Shown here piece after piece: positions 1 to 11,259 of a stretch of DNA of 64,000 nt. Source of the stretch: Dugong dugon (lineage: Eukaryota > Chordata > Mammalia > Sirenia > Dugongidae). The stretch's first letter is position 1. Each line of letters starts with the position of its first letter. Below the pieces are notes generated by a model, which made no database searches, was not told the origin of the DNA, and saw only the letters and a program-made list of their open reading frames with translations. Where the stretch lies: NCBI GenBank assembly GCA_030035585.1, contig CM057473.1, forward strand, positions 14,744,501 through 14,808,500, in the 5' to 3' direction. The position numbers and the translations under genes were made by a program.

Positions 1-205
1 GGTTGATGATTCTGTGCATCAGGCAGGCCAGATTTGGTCTTAACTGGTTCTGCAGTCTGCATACCCCATCCTCTTATTTTGCTTATCTTGGGCAGGAAGT
101 TGGTCAATTGCCTAAAAACCATCTGGAGAAACCAGTTAGAAGGGGAGGTGGATCTTGTTACTCTACTTACAAGTTGGGGGTTGCTAATGTTGCCCAGAGG
201 CTGGA
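1..205. other. Unassigned sequence
   Basis: Mixed-composition sequence ahead of the first AfroSINE. I recognise no repeat family or gene. Open frames here run on into the SINE and have no protein-like features. Confidence 0.4.
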
Positions 206-375
206 ATCTCATGGTGGCACAGTGGTTAAGAGTTTGGCTGCTAACAAAAACGTTGGCAGTTCAAGTCCACCAGCCGCTCTTTGGAAAACCTATGGGGCAG
301 TTCTCCTCTGCCTGTAGGGTAGGTATGTGTTGGAATCAACTGGATGCCAACAGGTTTGGTTTGGGTTTTTTTTTT
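206..375 (+). mobile_element. AfroSINE (short, 45-nt-deleted form)
   Basis: A tRNA-like head with an A-box-like segment (gtggcacagtggttaag) and a B-box-like segment (ggcagttcaagtcc) is followed by the AfroSINE body (cctatggggcagttct) and the RTE-like tail ending in a T-rich run. The middle block (gagaaagatgtggcagtctgc) is absent, as in the paenungulate short form. The copy is diverged, and no clear target duplication was found. Confidence 0.85.
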
Positions 376-538
376 AATCATATCAAAGGAGTAGAAACAA
401 GTAGGGTATAGAAAAATAAGTGGAGACAAAGTGGCCAGGCTTTAGAGGTTTAAAAAGGTCAACAAAGTAAATGGCTCAGGAATAGGCATGGGAAACCTGA
501 GAAGAGAATATAAGTTAAGCAGGCAGCTGCATAAGGAT

Positions 539-688
539 GTCTGTCTGGGTAGTGCAAATGCTTTACCACTTAACTACTAACTCAAAGTTTGGCGGTTCTT
601 GGCAGTTCAAACCCAACCAGAGATGCCTTGGAAGATAGGGCTGGTGACCTGCTTAAGTCCAAATGTACTCAACAACAACTGGGTTTTT
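539..688 (+). mobile_element. AfroSINE fragment (long 'tctctgggtggtgcaa' form)
   Basis: The head resembles the AfroSINE variant that starts tgtctctgggtggtgcaa, and it contains the gaagatagggctggtgacctgctt segment in degraded form. The 3' half is mostly missing, leaving only a caacaacaac tail. This is a damaged copy. Confidence 0.6.
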
Positions 689-689
689 T

Positions 690-1260
690 TGTTTATTTTT
701 CTGTCTTATGTGGCAACCTAAAGTTCCCATGAGAAGATGTTCCCATATTCCCAACATATAGCGTGATAGAAAACCAATGTCTTTTTCCAGTCTAAGTAAG
801 ACTTCTTTTTTCTTTTTTTTTAAAATGATGATTACATTCAAGGGAAAATATATTAGAAGTCATGAGGCCTAGATTCTAGGCTTAAGTGTGTCTCAAACAA
901 AAATATATCATTAAACATGTATCCTAAAATTTCAATTCCTTTTTCTAATTAAAAAAATCAGCAACTGATATCTTAACTTAAATGTTATTATGACCCTGAA
1001 CAGCGTATTTTTATGCATAAGCAATGAACAATATTTATATCTATGGGGCTGTTGTTCTAACAGGTCTTGCCTTCATTTCTACATATATCTCATTACATTA
1101 GATATAAATAAATATATTTCATTAAAATTCCCTCCATTCCAGTTTGTGATTAGTTCATGAACTCAATTTACAATACTGTTTTGCCATCTCTGCACACTTC
1201 CCAGCATCTTTGCTAAAATACTTTCAACCCTGTTGCCCCTCTTAGGCTATTGATAAGCAG
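690..1260. other. AT-rich unassigned sequence
   Basis: AT-rich, with short A and T runs. I see no gene and no repeat family that I can name. Confidence 0.4.
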
Positions 1261-1261
1261 A

Positions 1262-1350
1262 TTGTTTCTCTCTTACCTTTGTGCATCCCACACCTAGAAC
1301 AGTGCCAGACACGTTGTAGAAACTCAAGAAATATGTGTTGAACTAAACTA
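1262..1350 (+). repeat. MIR/L2-type 3' end fragment
   Basis: The segment reads like the shared MIR/L2 tail: a 'cctagaacagtgccagacac' core, then a 'tcaagaaatatgtgttgaa' end in the place of the usual caataaatgtttgttgaa. It is old and diverged, and the family cannot be settled by eye. Confidence 0.5.
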
Positions 1351-1466
1351 AACATTGAGTACCTTTTAGATGCTCCATAATATCAAAATCAAATTGTCTG
1401 CTGCAATGTATTCAGGTACTTCCTTTGGCTTTGAAATAGCAAAACTTTCCCTAATCTGCATGGGTA

Positions 1467-1468
<2 letters not shown>

Positions 1469-1499
<31 letters not shown>
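1469..1499. repeat. (TTA)n microsatellite
   Basis: About ten near-perfect TTA units in a row. Confidence 0.95.
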
Positions 1500-1980
1500 C
1501 AGGTTCCTTAGTTTATGTTCTCAAAAGCAATGCCTGCCTGAAATAATGACTCAGTGCAAGTAGGTAATTTGGAATGTCTCTACAGCAGCAGTTTGTGGGC
1601 AGGGAGATTGCAATCAGAAAGGAAGAAAAATTAATAAATGATGAATAATGGATATTGTTATCACTGTGAGCATCTGGGGTTCAATTCCCCTGAAGATCCT
1701 CTATAGAACTGTGTAGAATATACCTTAGAATTGTCCAGTAAAGGACAGAAGACTGGGACATTTTTCCACTGACTCCCACCACCACTGGACAAGGCTGTTC
1801 CCAAGAGAACTTCGCACACCACTGTTCAAGTCTAGTATGCTGAGGTGATGTGATGTGGGGCACAAAAAGCATATGCTACACCAGACAAGCTCATATATCA
1901 CATTTTTTAAAATATGACAAACCACGTTAATGAAAAGAGAATCTCAGTAAGTTAAATGCTCACCAATATTTTATAAAATG
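1500..1980. other. Unassigned sequence
   Basis: Mixed sequence without a recognised family. The minus-strand open frames at 1681-1925 overlap each other in different frames and look like chance. Confidence 0.4.
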
Positions 1981-1983
1981 CCA

Positions 1984-2300
1984 GTATAGTTAATCCCTGA
2001 CTTACGAGATATTATTCCGTTCCAACAACTCTGTGGTAAATTGGTTCTGAGCTAAGTCAGATAACTCTTTTTTGTTTTAGTTTTCATTATTATTGTCTTT
2101 TATTATCAGTATCTTTATAAATCCGATCTTTGAACATCTGTGAGTGAACATCTGAGAATGATAGCATCAGCAAATTACGTGCTGAAACACTGTATGTAGT
2201 ACACATTACTAAAGATAAGATGTACAAACAGAAAAAGGCGGTCATCAGTGCAGTTTGTTGTAACTCGAATTCATCGTAAGTTGGGGACGGCAGGTACACC
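1984..2300. mobile_element. Possible old DNA-transposon remnant
   Basis: The start (taatccctgacttacgag) and the later gtaactcgaattcatcgtaagttggggac resemble the inward-facing 'cgtaagtcagggatta' motifs of mariner/Tigger-like mammalian elements. No complete pair of terminal inverted repeats could be aligned, so this is a weak call. Confidence 0.3.
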
Positions 2301-2418
2301 ATTTCTATAAATGATAAATTATCAAGTGTGCTTCTTATCTTCTTTTGCATATAGCACATTTCATAAGACACTCAGTTCAATCATTCATTCATTCTTTCAA
2401 CATATATGTATTGAGAGG

Positions 2419-2620
2419 AGCATGGGTGGTACAAACGGTTTGTGATAGGCTGTTAACCAAAAGGTTGGCAATTCAAATCCACCAAGTGGCTGCGGAAGAA
2501 AAGACCTAGAGATCTGCTTCCATAAAAATTACAGCCAAGAAAACTTTAAGGAGCAGTTCTACTCTGTAACACACATGGTTGCCAGGAGTTGCAGGCCAAC
2601 TTCATGCCAGCTAACAACAA
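2419..2620 (+). mobile_element. AfroSINE (long form)
   Basis: Contains the AfroSINE head (gggtggtacaaacggtttg), a B-box-like ggcaattcaaatcc, the middle block that the short form lacks (gaagaaaagacctagagatctgcttcc), ggagcagttctactctgtaacacac, and a caacaataataac tail. Confidence 0.8.
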
Positions 2621-2980
2621 TAATAACATTGATTGAAGAATTCCTGAAGTCTGGCACTGTTCCAGGCAAAAAGGAAACATTTATGTACCAGACATGTAAG
2701 GAACTACTGTTCTGGAACTTTTATTTTTTGAGGAGAGGTGTCCTATGTCTTCTATTAAAGAACTAGGAAATATTGGGTTTTCATCATTAATATAACTTAG
2801 TGAATATCCATAGACTGAGAGACCATAGGAAATTCTGTTTCCCTAAATAAATGTTAATATATCTAATGTTATATGTTCTATATTCATCCATAAATAAAGC
2901 ACAGTGAGTACGCCAGGTCATGAAAATATACTTGATAGATTGTAACTATATTCAATTTTTAGCTATTCCATACAGTGTGT
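2621..2980. other. AT-rich unassigned sequence
   Basis: AT-rich. No recognised family and no coding signal beyond a short frame that begins in the SINE tail. Confidence 0.4.
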
Positions 2981-2982
2981 CA

Positions 2983-3217
2983 AATTAAATACTTAACTAG
3001 AACACATTATGCAGTCGTTTGAATGCAATTTCATGAGTGCTTCTTGAGTTAAGTTTGAATATTAGTTTGACTAGTGATTGGAATGATAGCATCACTCAAT
3101 GACTGACATTTACTCAACAGACTGCTAGGATAAGAGAATTTATAGACTAAGAATTTGGTAAGAATTAAACACTTAACTAGAACACATTATGCAATCATTA
3201 GGAAGCAATTTCAATGC
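2983..3217. repeat. Local tandem duplication, period about 181 bp
   Basis: The stretch starting at 2983 (acttaactagaacacattat) recurs from 3164, with strong similarity over about 54 bases. The second copy is followed directly by an A-rich run. The unit belongs to no family that I recognise. Confidence 0.75.
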
Positions 3218-3263
3218 AAAATTATGTAAAATGAGAGCAGAAAAAAAAAAGGTTAATATCAAT

Positions 3264-3914
3264 AACCATAGTGTCCCTATAGGACAGGGTAGAACTGCCC
3301 CATAGAGTTTCCAAAGAGTGGCTGGTGGATTCAAGCTGCGAAACTTTGGGTTAGCAGCCTGTCTTAGTTACCAAGTGCTGCTATAACAGAAATACCACAA
3401 GTGGCTGGCCTTAACAAATAGAGGTTTATTCTCTCACAGTCCAGTAGGCCAGAAGTCCAAATTCAGAGCACCAGCTACAGGGGAAAACACTCTCTGTCAG
3501 CTATGGATGTAAAGCCCCTGTCATCAATCTCCTGGTCTAGGAGCTTCTCAGCACAGGATTCCTGGGTCTAAAAGATGTGCTCTGCTCCTGGAGTTGCTTT
3601 CTTGGTGGTATGAGGTCCCCCTGTCTCTCTGCTTCCTTCTGTCTTTTATAGCTCAAAATAGATTGGCTGAGGACACAACCTAATCTTGTAGATTGAGTCC
3701 TGCCTTATTAATATAACTGCCTCTAATCCCACCTCATTAATATCATAGAGGTAGGATGTACTACACATAGGAAAATCACATCAGATGACGAAATGATGGA
3801 CAATCACACAATACTGGGAATCATGGCCTAGCCAAGTTCATGCTTATGTTTTGGGGGACACAATTCAATCCATAACACAGCCTGAGCTTTTAACCACCAT
3901 ACCACCAGGGCTCC
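3264..3914 (-). mobile_element. AfroSINE split by an LTR
   Basis: A minus-strand AfroSINE begins at 3264 (ccctataggacagggtagaa) and runs to the segment ending ttagcagcc at 3359. It resumes after the LTR with the cagcc duplicate and ends in accaccagggctcc, the reverse complement of the ggagccctggtgg head. The short form is present. It predates the LTR that interrupts it. Confidence 0.88.
3360..3877 (-). mobile_element. Solo LTR, ERVL-MaLR type, inside an AfroSINE
   Basis: On the minus strand the element opens TGTTATGGATTGAATTGTGT and closes CTAAGACA, giving TG...CA ends. It is flanked by a perfect 5-bp target duplication, CAGCC (3355-3359 and 3878-3882), as expected for ERVL/MaLR elements. 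The same family recurs at 29900, 32619 and 37478. There is no internal retroviral region, so it is a solo LTR or a MaLR-type non-autonomous LTR. The family name is not certain. Confidence 0.88.
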
Positions 3915-3926
3915 AATATCATCAAT

Positions 3927-4079
3927 CCAAGCCCGTTGCTATTGAGTTGCTTCCAACTCACAGCAACTCTGTAGGACAGAGTAGAACTGCCCCATAGAGT
4001 TTCCAAGAAGTGACTGGTTGATTTGAATCGTCAACTTTTGGTTAACAGCTTAGCTTTTTACCACTATGCCAGCAGGGTT
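3927..4079 (-). mobile_element. AfroSINE (short form) with 14-bp TSD
   Basis: Reverse-oriented AfroSINE: RTE-like tail (gttgctattgagttgcttcc), then gtagaactgccccatag, then the head complement (gccagcagggttcc). It is flanked by a perfect 14-bp duplication, CCAATATCATCAAT, at 3913-3926 and 4080-4093. The duplicated target includes the last bases of the preceding AfroSINE, so this copy inserted at that element's edge later. Confidence 0.92.
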
Positions 4080-4322
4080 CCAATATCATCAATAGTAAGG
4101 TGGAAAATATGGGATGTAAAATATAACTTCTTAGGTTGATATTTTATACATCAGGCTCCATATATGGAGCTGGAGTATACTGTTGCCTGGAAATTTTATT
4201 TTCAAGGAATTTAATACAATAGTTAGATATCATGAATTCTAGGCTTCAGATGGTCTCTGTTACCACAGATACAGATATGGTATCCATGAGTGAGTCATTT
4301 CATTATGCTATGCCTCAGTTAA

Positions 4323-4525
4323 GGAGTCATGGTGGCATGACAGTTACGCATTTAGTTGTTAACTGAAAGGTTGATGTTTTAACCAACCCAGTTGCTCCAT
4401 GGGAGAAAGACTTGGTGAACTACTTCCATAAAGACTGTAACTAAGAAAACCCTATGGGGCACTTCTTCTCTGTCATATGGGATCGCTATAGGTTGGAATC
4501 AACTCGACGGCACCCAATAACAAGA
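4323..4525 (+). mobile_element. AfroSINE (long form)
   Basis: The head ggagtcatggtggcatgac is followed by the middle block (gagaaagacttggtgaactac) and cctatggggcacttcttctc. The tail (ggatcgctataggttggaat, then caactcgacggcac) matches the RTE LINE 3' end. Confidence 0.85.
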
Positions 4526-5823
4526 ACATGCCTCAGATGGCTTTTCAACTAAGTAAAACTTCTACACTCAAACTGTTCTCAAGGTTCTCTGATTCTAGGA
4601 ATAATTCCTCTTAAAAAAAAAAAGTAAATTTATCAAACCATGATTTTATATTATTGAAATTTTTGCTTGAAAACCTACAAAATAAGTTTTAGTTTTCAAT
4701 ATATCACATATATTTTAAAACTAAAAATATTACTTGAAACTTTTCTTATTAATTATGCACTTCATATGGGTCAAAATTTAGAGAGGGGCAGTGTGAGATA
4801 TACTCATGATGTACACACCAGAGCTGGTCCACATAGTTTCTGTTAAAGCATATTGATTTATTCAGGATGAACAATCATATATCATTAACTTAAGAAAATA
4901 ACTGGAAAAGACAAAACCAGCAAAGAAGAATTTTTCAGTTGTTTCTAAAGCCTTTGCTTTATAGCCGTGAAGGAAGAAAAACCATATGTAAGTTCATATA
5001 AAGCCCATACTGACAAAGGGAACATGTTTAGAAAAAGACAATACACAATTTATTTTCTTCTGAGGGTCATAATTCTTCACTGTGGAAGAAGTGTTCTAAC
5101 TATTAATTTCAATAATGGAGTTTTATGGCTCAATGTTTGGGCCACCAAAACACGGTGCTGTTTTTCAAGCTACTGGCCTTCAACTCCAAACTCGTTCTTC
5201 TTTGCTTTGCTTTGTGATGCTGGGGCTGCATCCAGAGAAGATACATCTTTCCTTTCTGTCTGGGTTCTGTCAATAAGGGGGAACAGATGGAGATTGGAAG
5301 GCAGGAGAGCAGAGAAGGAATCTAATCCATTCAGTTTGCACGATATTCCTAATAGTTTCTCCTCAGAAATGTACCTTCAGCCTTGGTAGTAGCAAAGCAG
5401 CAGCTGGTTTCAGATGCAGCTTCTTTCAGCACTTCCAAAACTAGCCTCATACTCCCTCTTCCCATCCTCAAGTGTACTAGCAGGAACCAGGTACTACTTT
5501 CTTGTGGAAGGTCTTAACCTCACTGGGTCCTTCTCCAATTTTCTAGGTTTCTGTAACTCTGAACTCTTCTCTGAGACTTCTCCAAACTTTGTGTACTATA
5601 TGTACTCTAGGGTGAGCAGTGGACACGAGACACAGCAGTCTATGAACAGGGAGTGGCTTGTATAGAATATGACTGGCAATTATGAATGCAAGCTAGAAGA
5701 GAATAAATTATTCAATTTAACTCCTTCTCAAATTTTTTTACCTCAGGTTTCAAAATGGAATTTAGCCCCCTCCCCCCTTTATTTTTCCAGTACATGTTCA
5801 ACTTGCTTTGGTTTTGGAAACTA
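4526..5823. other. Unassigned sequence with chance-looking ORFs
   Basis: About 1.3 kb without a recognised family. Plus-strand frames at 4967-5389 (140 codons) and 5414-5665 (83 codons) are open, but the translations show no domain, motif or composition that I recognise. The part from about 5000 to 5650 is less AT-rich and may be an old, diverged repeat. I cannot name it. Confidence 0.35.
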
Positions 5824-6008
5824 TTGTTGTTGTTGTTAGGTGCTGTCAATTCAGTTCCAACTCCTCAGGACCCTATGTACAGCAAAACGAAACACTTTCT
5901 GGTCCTATGCCACCCTCACAATCATTGCTATCTATGTTTGAGCCCATAATGTCAATCCATCTCATTAAGTGTTCTTCTCTTTTTCGCTGACCCTCTACTT
6001 TACCAAGC
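5824..6008 (-). mobile_element. RTE (BovB-like) LINE 3' end
   Basis: Reverse complement of the afrotherian RTE LINE tail. It opens with gttgttgttgttaggtgctg (the complement of the caacaacaac tail), then shows gtacagcaaaacgaaacact, and ends in the ctgaccctctactttaccaa segment. It is a 5'-truncated copy of about 185 bases, in inverted orientation to the RTE copy at 6137-6611. Confidence 0.85.
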
Positions 6009-6136
6009 ATTATCTGAATCCACATACATAAGAAATTATGAGGTGGTTTGAAGAGTTAAAAATATATTTTATAAATACTAGTTATATGTGTAAATTAAGT
6101 TCTAAGTATATGTTCTATAATAAATAATCACTACAT

Positions 6137-6611
6137 TTGAGGACTAGGGTGTGCCTGATCCAAGCCACGGTGTTTTCAATCGCCTCATATGCATATGAAA
6201 GCTGGAGGATGAGTAAAGAAGACCAAAGAAGAATTGAGTCCTTTGAATTTTGGTGTTGGCAAAGAATATTGACTATACCATGGACTGCCAAAGAACTAAC
6301 AAATTTGTTTTGGAAGAAGCATAGCCAGAATGCTCCTTAGAGGCAAGGATGGCAAGACTTCATCTCACATACTTTGGACATGTTATCAGGAGGAACCAGT
6401 CCCTGTAAAAGGATATCATGCTTGGTAAAGTAGAGAGTGAGCAAAAAAGAGGAAGACCTCAGTGAGATGTATTGACACAGTGGCTGCAACAATGGACTCA
6501 AGCATAACAACGATTGTGAGGATGGTACAGAATCAGGCAGTGTTTCATTCTGTTGTACATAGGGTTGCTATGAGTCTGAACTCACTTGATGGCAAGTAAC
6601 AACAACAACCT
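6137..6611 (+). mobile_element. RTE (BovB-like) LINE 3' end with ORF C-terminus
   Basis: A 5'-truncated RTE copy. The open frame at 6137-6340 encodes the C-terminal end of the RTE polyprotein, downstream of reverse transcriptase, with the family-typical run ASYAYESWRMSKEDQRRIES and then FEFWCWQRIL and IPWTAKELTN. The frame breaks near 6340, but the homology continues in another frame (the FGHVIRR region) through the 3' UTR to agggttgctatgagtctgaa and the caacaacaac tail. It is non-functional. Confidence 0.88.
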
Positions 6612-7845
6612 TTGATTTTATTCAGTTGTGCCCCTTCCTTAAAAAAATTAAAACTAAATAAATAAAAGTTCTAAACACAATGATTTGTTCATTGAACCCA
6701 TTTCCTATAACACTCATACAAAGTAGTTGGACAGCTGGATTTTAGAACTGTCTTTCATAAAAAAGTGTGGCCAACAAATTTTCATTATGTCCTGTTCATA
6801 ACATGTTCATTTGGTTCATTTAATTAGGTAAATTTATTGTATGCCTTATGATAGATACAGGAAAATAAGATATTTTAAATAAAAATATGCCAACAATTTT
6901 TCTTAGAGTATAAAAAAATGAAACAGATTAAGGGTGTTACTGTTTTGTTTTGTTTTTCAAATTTCATAGATTGTTTTTCTGCTAATAGTAGAAAGTGGGA
7001 AAAGCTGGAAAATAGACAAGGAACATAGAACAAGTAGGAAGAAAATGAAAAGAGGAGAAAAAAGGAGAGAAATTTCTATTTTTTTCACCCCCTTTTCTCA
7101 ACAACATTGAAAATTATCTTTCTTCCTAAACTCTAAATTTTAGGGGATGCAACATTGCTTTACTTAATTTTACCATAATCTCCTAAACTCTTAAAAATTT
7201 TGTTTACCTAGGTTTATCTTATAACAGATAGTATAAAAAGTTGTTCTTTTTTTTTTAATAACATCTTTGGTCACAATGCAGACCTTGAGACTTTCATGTT
7301 TTGAGAAAATCAGGTTAAGAACAATGAATATTCATAACATGAGTCAACCATGGAATTTACATTTGTGTTAGGAGAACTCCACAACCATATTGCTCATGAT
7401 TTCAATATTCACAGCACATTTCTGAGACAATTTAGAGACTGGGGATTGGGAAGTTTTGCTCTCTTTTAGCCAGACATCAATGTTCATGGGTAAATCAGAT
7501 CCCCAAAATCTTCTAGTTAGATTGGCTTTGCTCAATCAAACTCATTCCTCCCAAAATTTTTCAACAGTATTACGTGAATATGAGCAGGGGCATTTAATTT
7601 TGCAATAATGTTGTCTTGTTACGTACGACATAAGAAAATTTTTAAATTAAATTGATGTAATATTTGAACAACAAATTTATGCATTCTTTCAATAAGTGTT
7701 TATTGAGTATCTACAAGGTAGAAGTTAATATCATAGATGCTATGAGGGGAGAAATTTAAAAATGCATGCATAATCCAACAGAGCTATTTTACATAAATGA
7801 GGGCCTATCATATACAGTTTTCTTTTTTTTTTTTTTTTCTGGCTT
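6612..7845. other. AT-rich unassigned sequence
   Basis: AT-rich, with homopolymer runs including a poly-T at about 7823-7840. No gene. A short segment near 7685-7740 (caataagtgtttattgagta) resembles the tail motif of ancient MIR/L2-like repeats. Confidence 0.4.
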
Positions 7846-8490
7846 GTCTCTGCCCCAACTGTCACACCACCTATATTAGCAACTGGAAAGTAAATGGTAA
7901 AAGCAGTAGGTCCGCCATCTATTTTCTTTTCTGGGAAGACGTGAGCATATCTAGGAAGGAAGTGACCTGATCTATGATCCTTATAAGCATGCTAATGACT
8001 AGCTTCCTGGCAAACAAGTTCAAGGCATTTTCTAGGGAGAGAATCTTTATCTATGGAAGCCTCTGACAGGTTGCTTCTGGTTTGTCTAGAATTGATTGTG
8101 GTAAACAAATATAGAATTAAGGAATATATGGGGCATGGCTCCCTGGAAAATATCATGCAAGCTTTGTAACCATATATAATGGAGATGGTTCATGACTAAA
8201 CTTTTTTTTTCTAGAGGGGGGTATATTTTATGTGGCCATGAACGGTATTCAGAATCCTCACATATTAATCTGGGCCACAGTACACCCAATGCCATAAGAA
8301 AGCACTGATAAACTGTGCTCCTAATCCCTGATATCTCCCTGTATAATTTTTACTTCATGGTTGCTTGCATCCTTGTAATTATTAATAAAACTTGGCTTTG
8401 GTATGTTCTCTGATTCATGTGGGTCTGATTTCACAATCCGATGCTTTGGGTTATTGCAGCAACTAAGTACGTGCCTATCGTTTTTTTTTT
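7846..8490 (+). mobile_element. Possible old ERV LTR
   Basis: The block is less AT-rich than its surroundings. It contains a polyadenylation signal (AATAAA, in ttattaataaaacttggc near 8383) about 100 bases before its apparent end, as in retroviral LTRs. No paired target duplication or firm TG...CA ends were found. This is a tentative call by shape only. Confidence 0.35.
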
Positions 8491-8496
8491 TTAACT

Positions 8497-8850
8497 TGAA
8501 ATTGCATACATCTTCTTCTACATTTTGCTTTTTTTACCCAACAATGATTTATGTAACTCTCTCAACATGGCTATTGTTTTAAATAGAGACATAATATTCC
8601 ATAGTATATATTTTCTGTGGGGGTAAATATGTCATATTTTTTCTTTCTCTTCTTTCGATGAGAAAAAACTTATTTCTGTTTTTTTTCTACCTAGAAATAA
8701 TGATGGGATAAATATCTTTGTGTGTGTGCATTTGTGTGTGTATGTATAGAGAGAGAGAGACCAAGAGAGGGTACTGTCACTTTTATTTCTCTTGTATAGA
8801 TATTCAGGAGTCAAATTGTTGTGCTTAAGGGTATGTGTGTGTTTTTTTTT
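8497..8850 (+). mobile_element. Old L1 (L1M-type) 3' UTR fragment
   Basis: It reads like the ancient L1 3' UTR segment with 'atagagacataatattccat' followed at a distance by 'attcaggagtcaaattgttgtgcttaaggg', the counterpart of the familiar ggaattgctgggtcaaaggg. A (TG)n and GA-rich run at about 8717-8760 sits inside it. Confidence 0.5.
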
Positions 8851-9830
8851 TAATTTTTGTAACTGTTCCTAGAAGAAATTCCAAAAACAATGGAGACAAT
8901 CTTACGCATTAAATTACAACATAAAGGACTCTTATACATTAATTTTATTCTATATAGAAAAAAATGTTATAATAGTTTGTGAAGTAGAAGAATGTTCCTT
9001 CACTCATTTTTCCTTTGCTATTGTACAACCGAGTTTAGTTTGTATTTCAGTGTTTCATGAAGATATCATGAAATAGCATTTTGTTGTTGCTGTTGATTTT
9101 ATGTTCTTAAACCCTAGCCGTCTTTGATTTCTGTGAAACTGTAGACCTAGGGCCAAATGACCTTGAATCTCTTTATAATCTGAATCATAGTATTTCTTGA
9201 AGTAAGTGGGCTTCAATTCTCTTTTTCCTTAGTTTTCTCCTGGAAGCAAGTTATAAAAAGTGTCTCCTGGTAATATTTTTCTAAACATCCAACCCAATCT
9301 TTTAGGATCTCTAAACATATTCACCCATGTTGAATTCTAGAGTGAACACAGTTTGAGCCATAGTTTGGATCCACACTATGCAAGACCTTATCAATCTAGA
9401 AAGCTGTAATCTACAAAACGCTACTGAGTATCTAAGGAGGAGGAGATTTCTGGAAACATGATGAAAGTTCTCATCACGAAGTCTTTAATGTTAAAAGAGT
9501 AATGTTAAAAGAGTAGTAAAATCAAAGAACAGACAGCAAAGAGTTAAAAGAAGAGACAGGGAAACTTGGTGTCAATTACAATAAAAAAGATAAGACATTA
9601 GATTAGATTGGTGTCAAGAGAAAAGTGTTTTGAAGGCTAGAAAATCATGAGCATTTTTGTAATTACAGAGGATTTCACAGAGAAAGTTTTGAAAACCATG
9701 GCAGAATATGAATATAATGGGACAAAATTCCCAAAGAATGAAGTGGATTAAACTGAAAACACAAATGAAGGAATTCACATTGATGAAAACAGAGGTCACT
9801 TCTTATTCAAATAACGGAATAAAGAGGATA
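8851..9830. other. AT-rich unassigned sequence
   Basis: No gene and no repeat that I can name. A short tandem doublet (aatgttaaaagagt twice) lies near 9486-9514. Confidence 0.4.
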
Positions 9831-9989
9831 GAAGCCCTGGTGGCACAGTGATTAAGCATTTGGCTGCTAACCAAAAGTCAGCAGTTCAAATCCATCCAGC
9901 TGCTCCTTGGAAACTCTATGGGGTAGACCTACCCTGTCCTGCAGTGTCGCTGTGAATTGGAATCGACTCGAAGGCAATGGGTTTGGTTT
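9831..9989 (+). mobile_element. AfroSINE (short form)
   Basis: A well-preserved copy: gaagccctggtggcacagtg head, cagcagttcaaatcc B-box region, direct join of ctgctcc to ttggaaactc (middle block missing), and the tail aattggaatcgactcgaagg followed by ggtttggttt. Confidence 0.93.
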
Positions 9990-11255
9990 AGATGATAACA
10001 AAGGTGATTTTGATGCATGAGGGAAGCTGCAGAAGCTCATATGGAAAATAATCTTAATCTTTTTCAATAAATTAGGAGTCAAGGACAGCTTTTAAAATAA
10101 GAGGATAAGATGAGGAAGTGGGAGTAATTGATCTCCCTGGCAGAAAGAAGTGTAAGCCTGGTCCACTGGATCTAGAGGACCAGAGTAATGCTCAGATTCC
10201 CTCACCTGAATGCCAATGAGGGACATGCTCACGACAGTGGTGTGTAGAACTAAAGTAACAGAAGAAGAAACTGTTTTATACAGAAGCTGGTATCCAAAGC
10301 CAGGGATTCACTGTAACTGAGAGATGCATCTAAAATGATGAGAAAGTGTGGTTGGTGGAAGGCAATAAGACAGAAGTTTAGGAAACCAAAATAAATACGT
10401 TGAGTAGAATGCAGAGTCTATAGAAATTCTCCTAGTTCTCTAAAAAAGAGCCACAACTGTTGTGTGTGTCTCTGTGTGTGTGTGTGTGCGCAGCCATGTC
10501 AGTTTAAACAGAGAAACTGGTGCTTCATGCAGTGTGCTAGAGAAAGCTATTAAGAAGATAATCTCAGCTCTGCCATGTAGCTTAAGGATAGTGGGAACTA
10601 TTGAAAAATACAGTTTGAATTATGTATTAAGGAATATGAATTAAATGAGTAAAAAATTACAATGATGAATCATGTAAGGTTGGATGACAAGAATTTAAAA
10701 TAGAATTAATCAATTTTATGACTGTCTCTTGCAGTTTTTAGCAATGATGGTATGGTAACTGAACACAGCATTATCTAAAGAGAGGGAGTTTTAAGGTTAA
10801 TCCATTTAAAGGCAGAGAAATCTCCAGGATGTTATTAACAGGATGAGTTACATGATAGAACACACCTGGGTAAAACAATAAAGACTAAAATTAAGACTCT
10901 AATAAATGAACAATTTTGGAAACTACATAGTCATGATGAAGTAAAACGTTAGATGCAATAAATATGAAGGTACGATGAAGAAAAAGAATGAGATATAATA
11001 GAGAAAACAAATTTCAAGCCACAGAGTTCAGAAGTAGTGCAGTTCTGTATTATTATGAGTCATATTTTGGCATTTGTTATGGGAATAAGAAGTGAGATAG
11101 AGAAGAAAGAGATCAAGAAAATGTTGGAAGAAATGGAGACATAGATATTAACCAAATATAAAGACTCTAAGTTACTCTGTGGAAAAAGAAATTATACAAT
11201 TCTGCAGTTAACTATCTAGTCAATTAATTGATTAAAATTATAAGCATAAATTTTT
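9990..11255. other. AT-rich unassigned sequence with (TG)n
   Basis: About 1.3 kb with no gene. A short, interrupted (TG)n microsatellite lies at 10460-10488. The rest may be old, diverged repeat but is not recognisable to me. Confidence 0.4.
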
Positions 11256-11259
11256 TTAG

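Noticed and set aside
4967-5665. Plus-strand ORFs of 140 and 83 codons
   Set aside because: No recognisable domain, no splice or promoter context, and the two are in different frames. They probably reflect a diverged repeat or chance.
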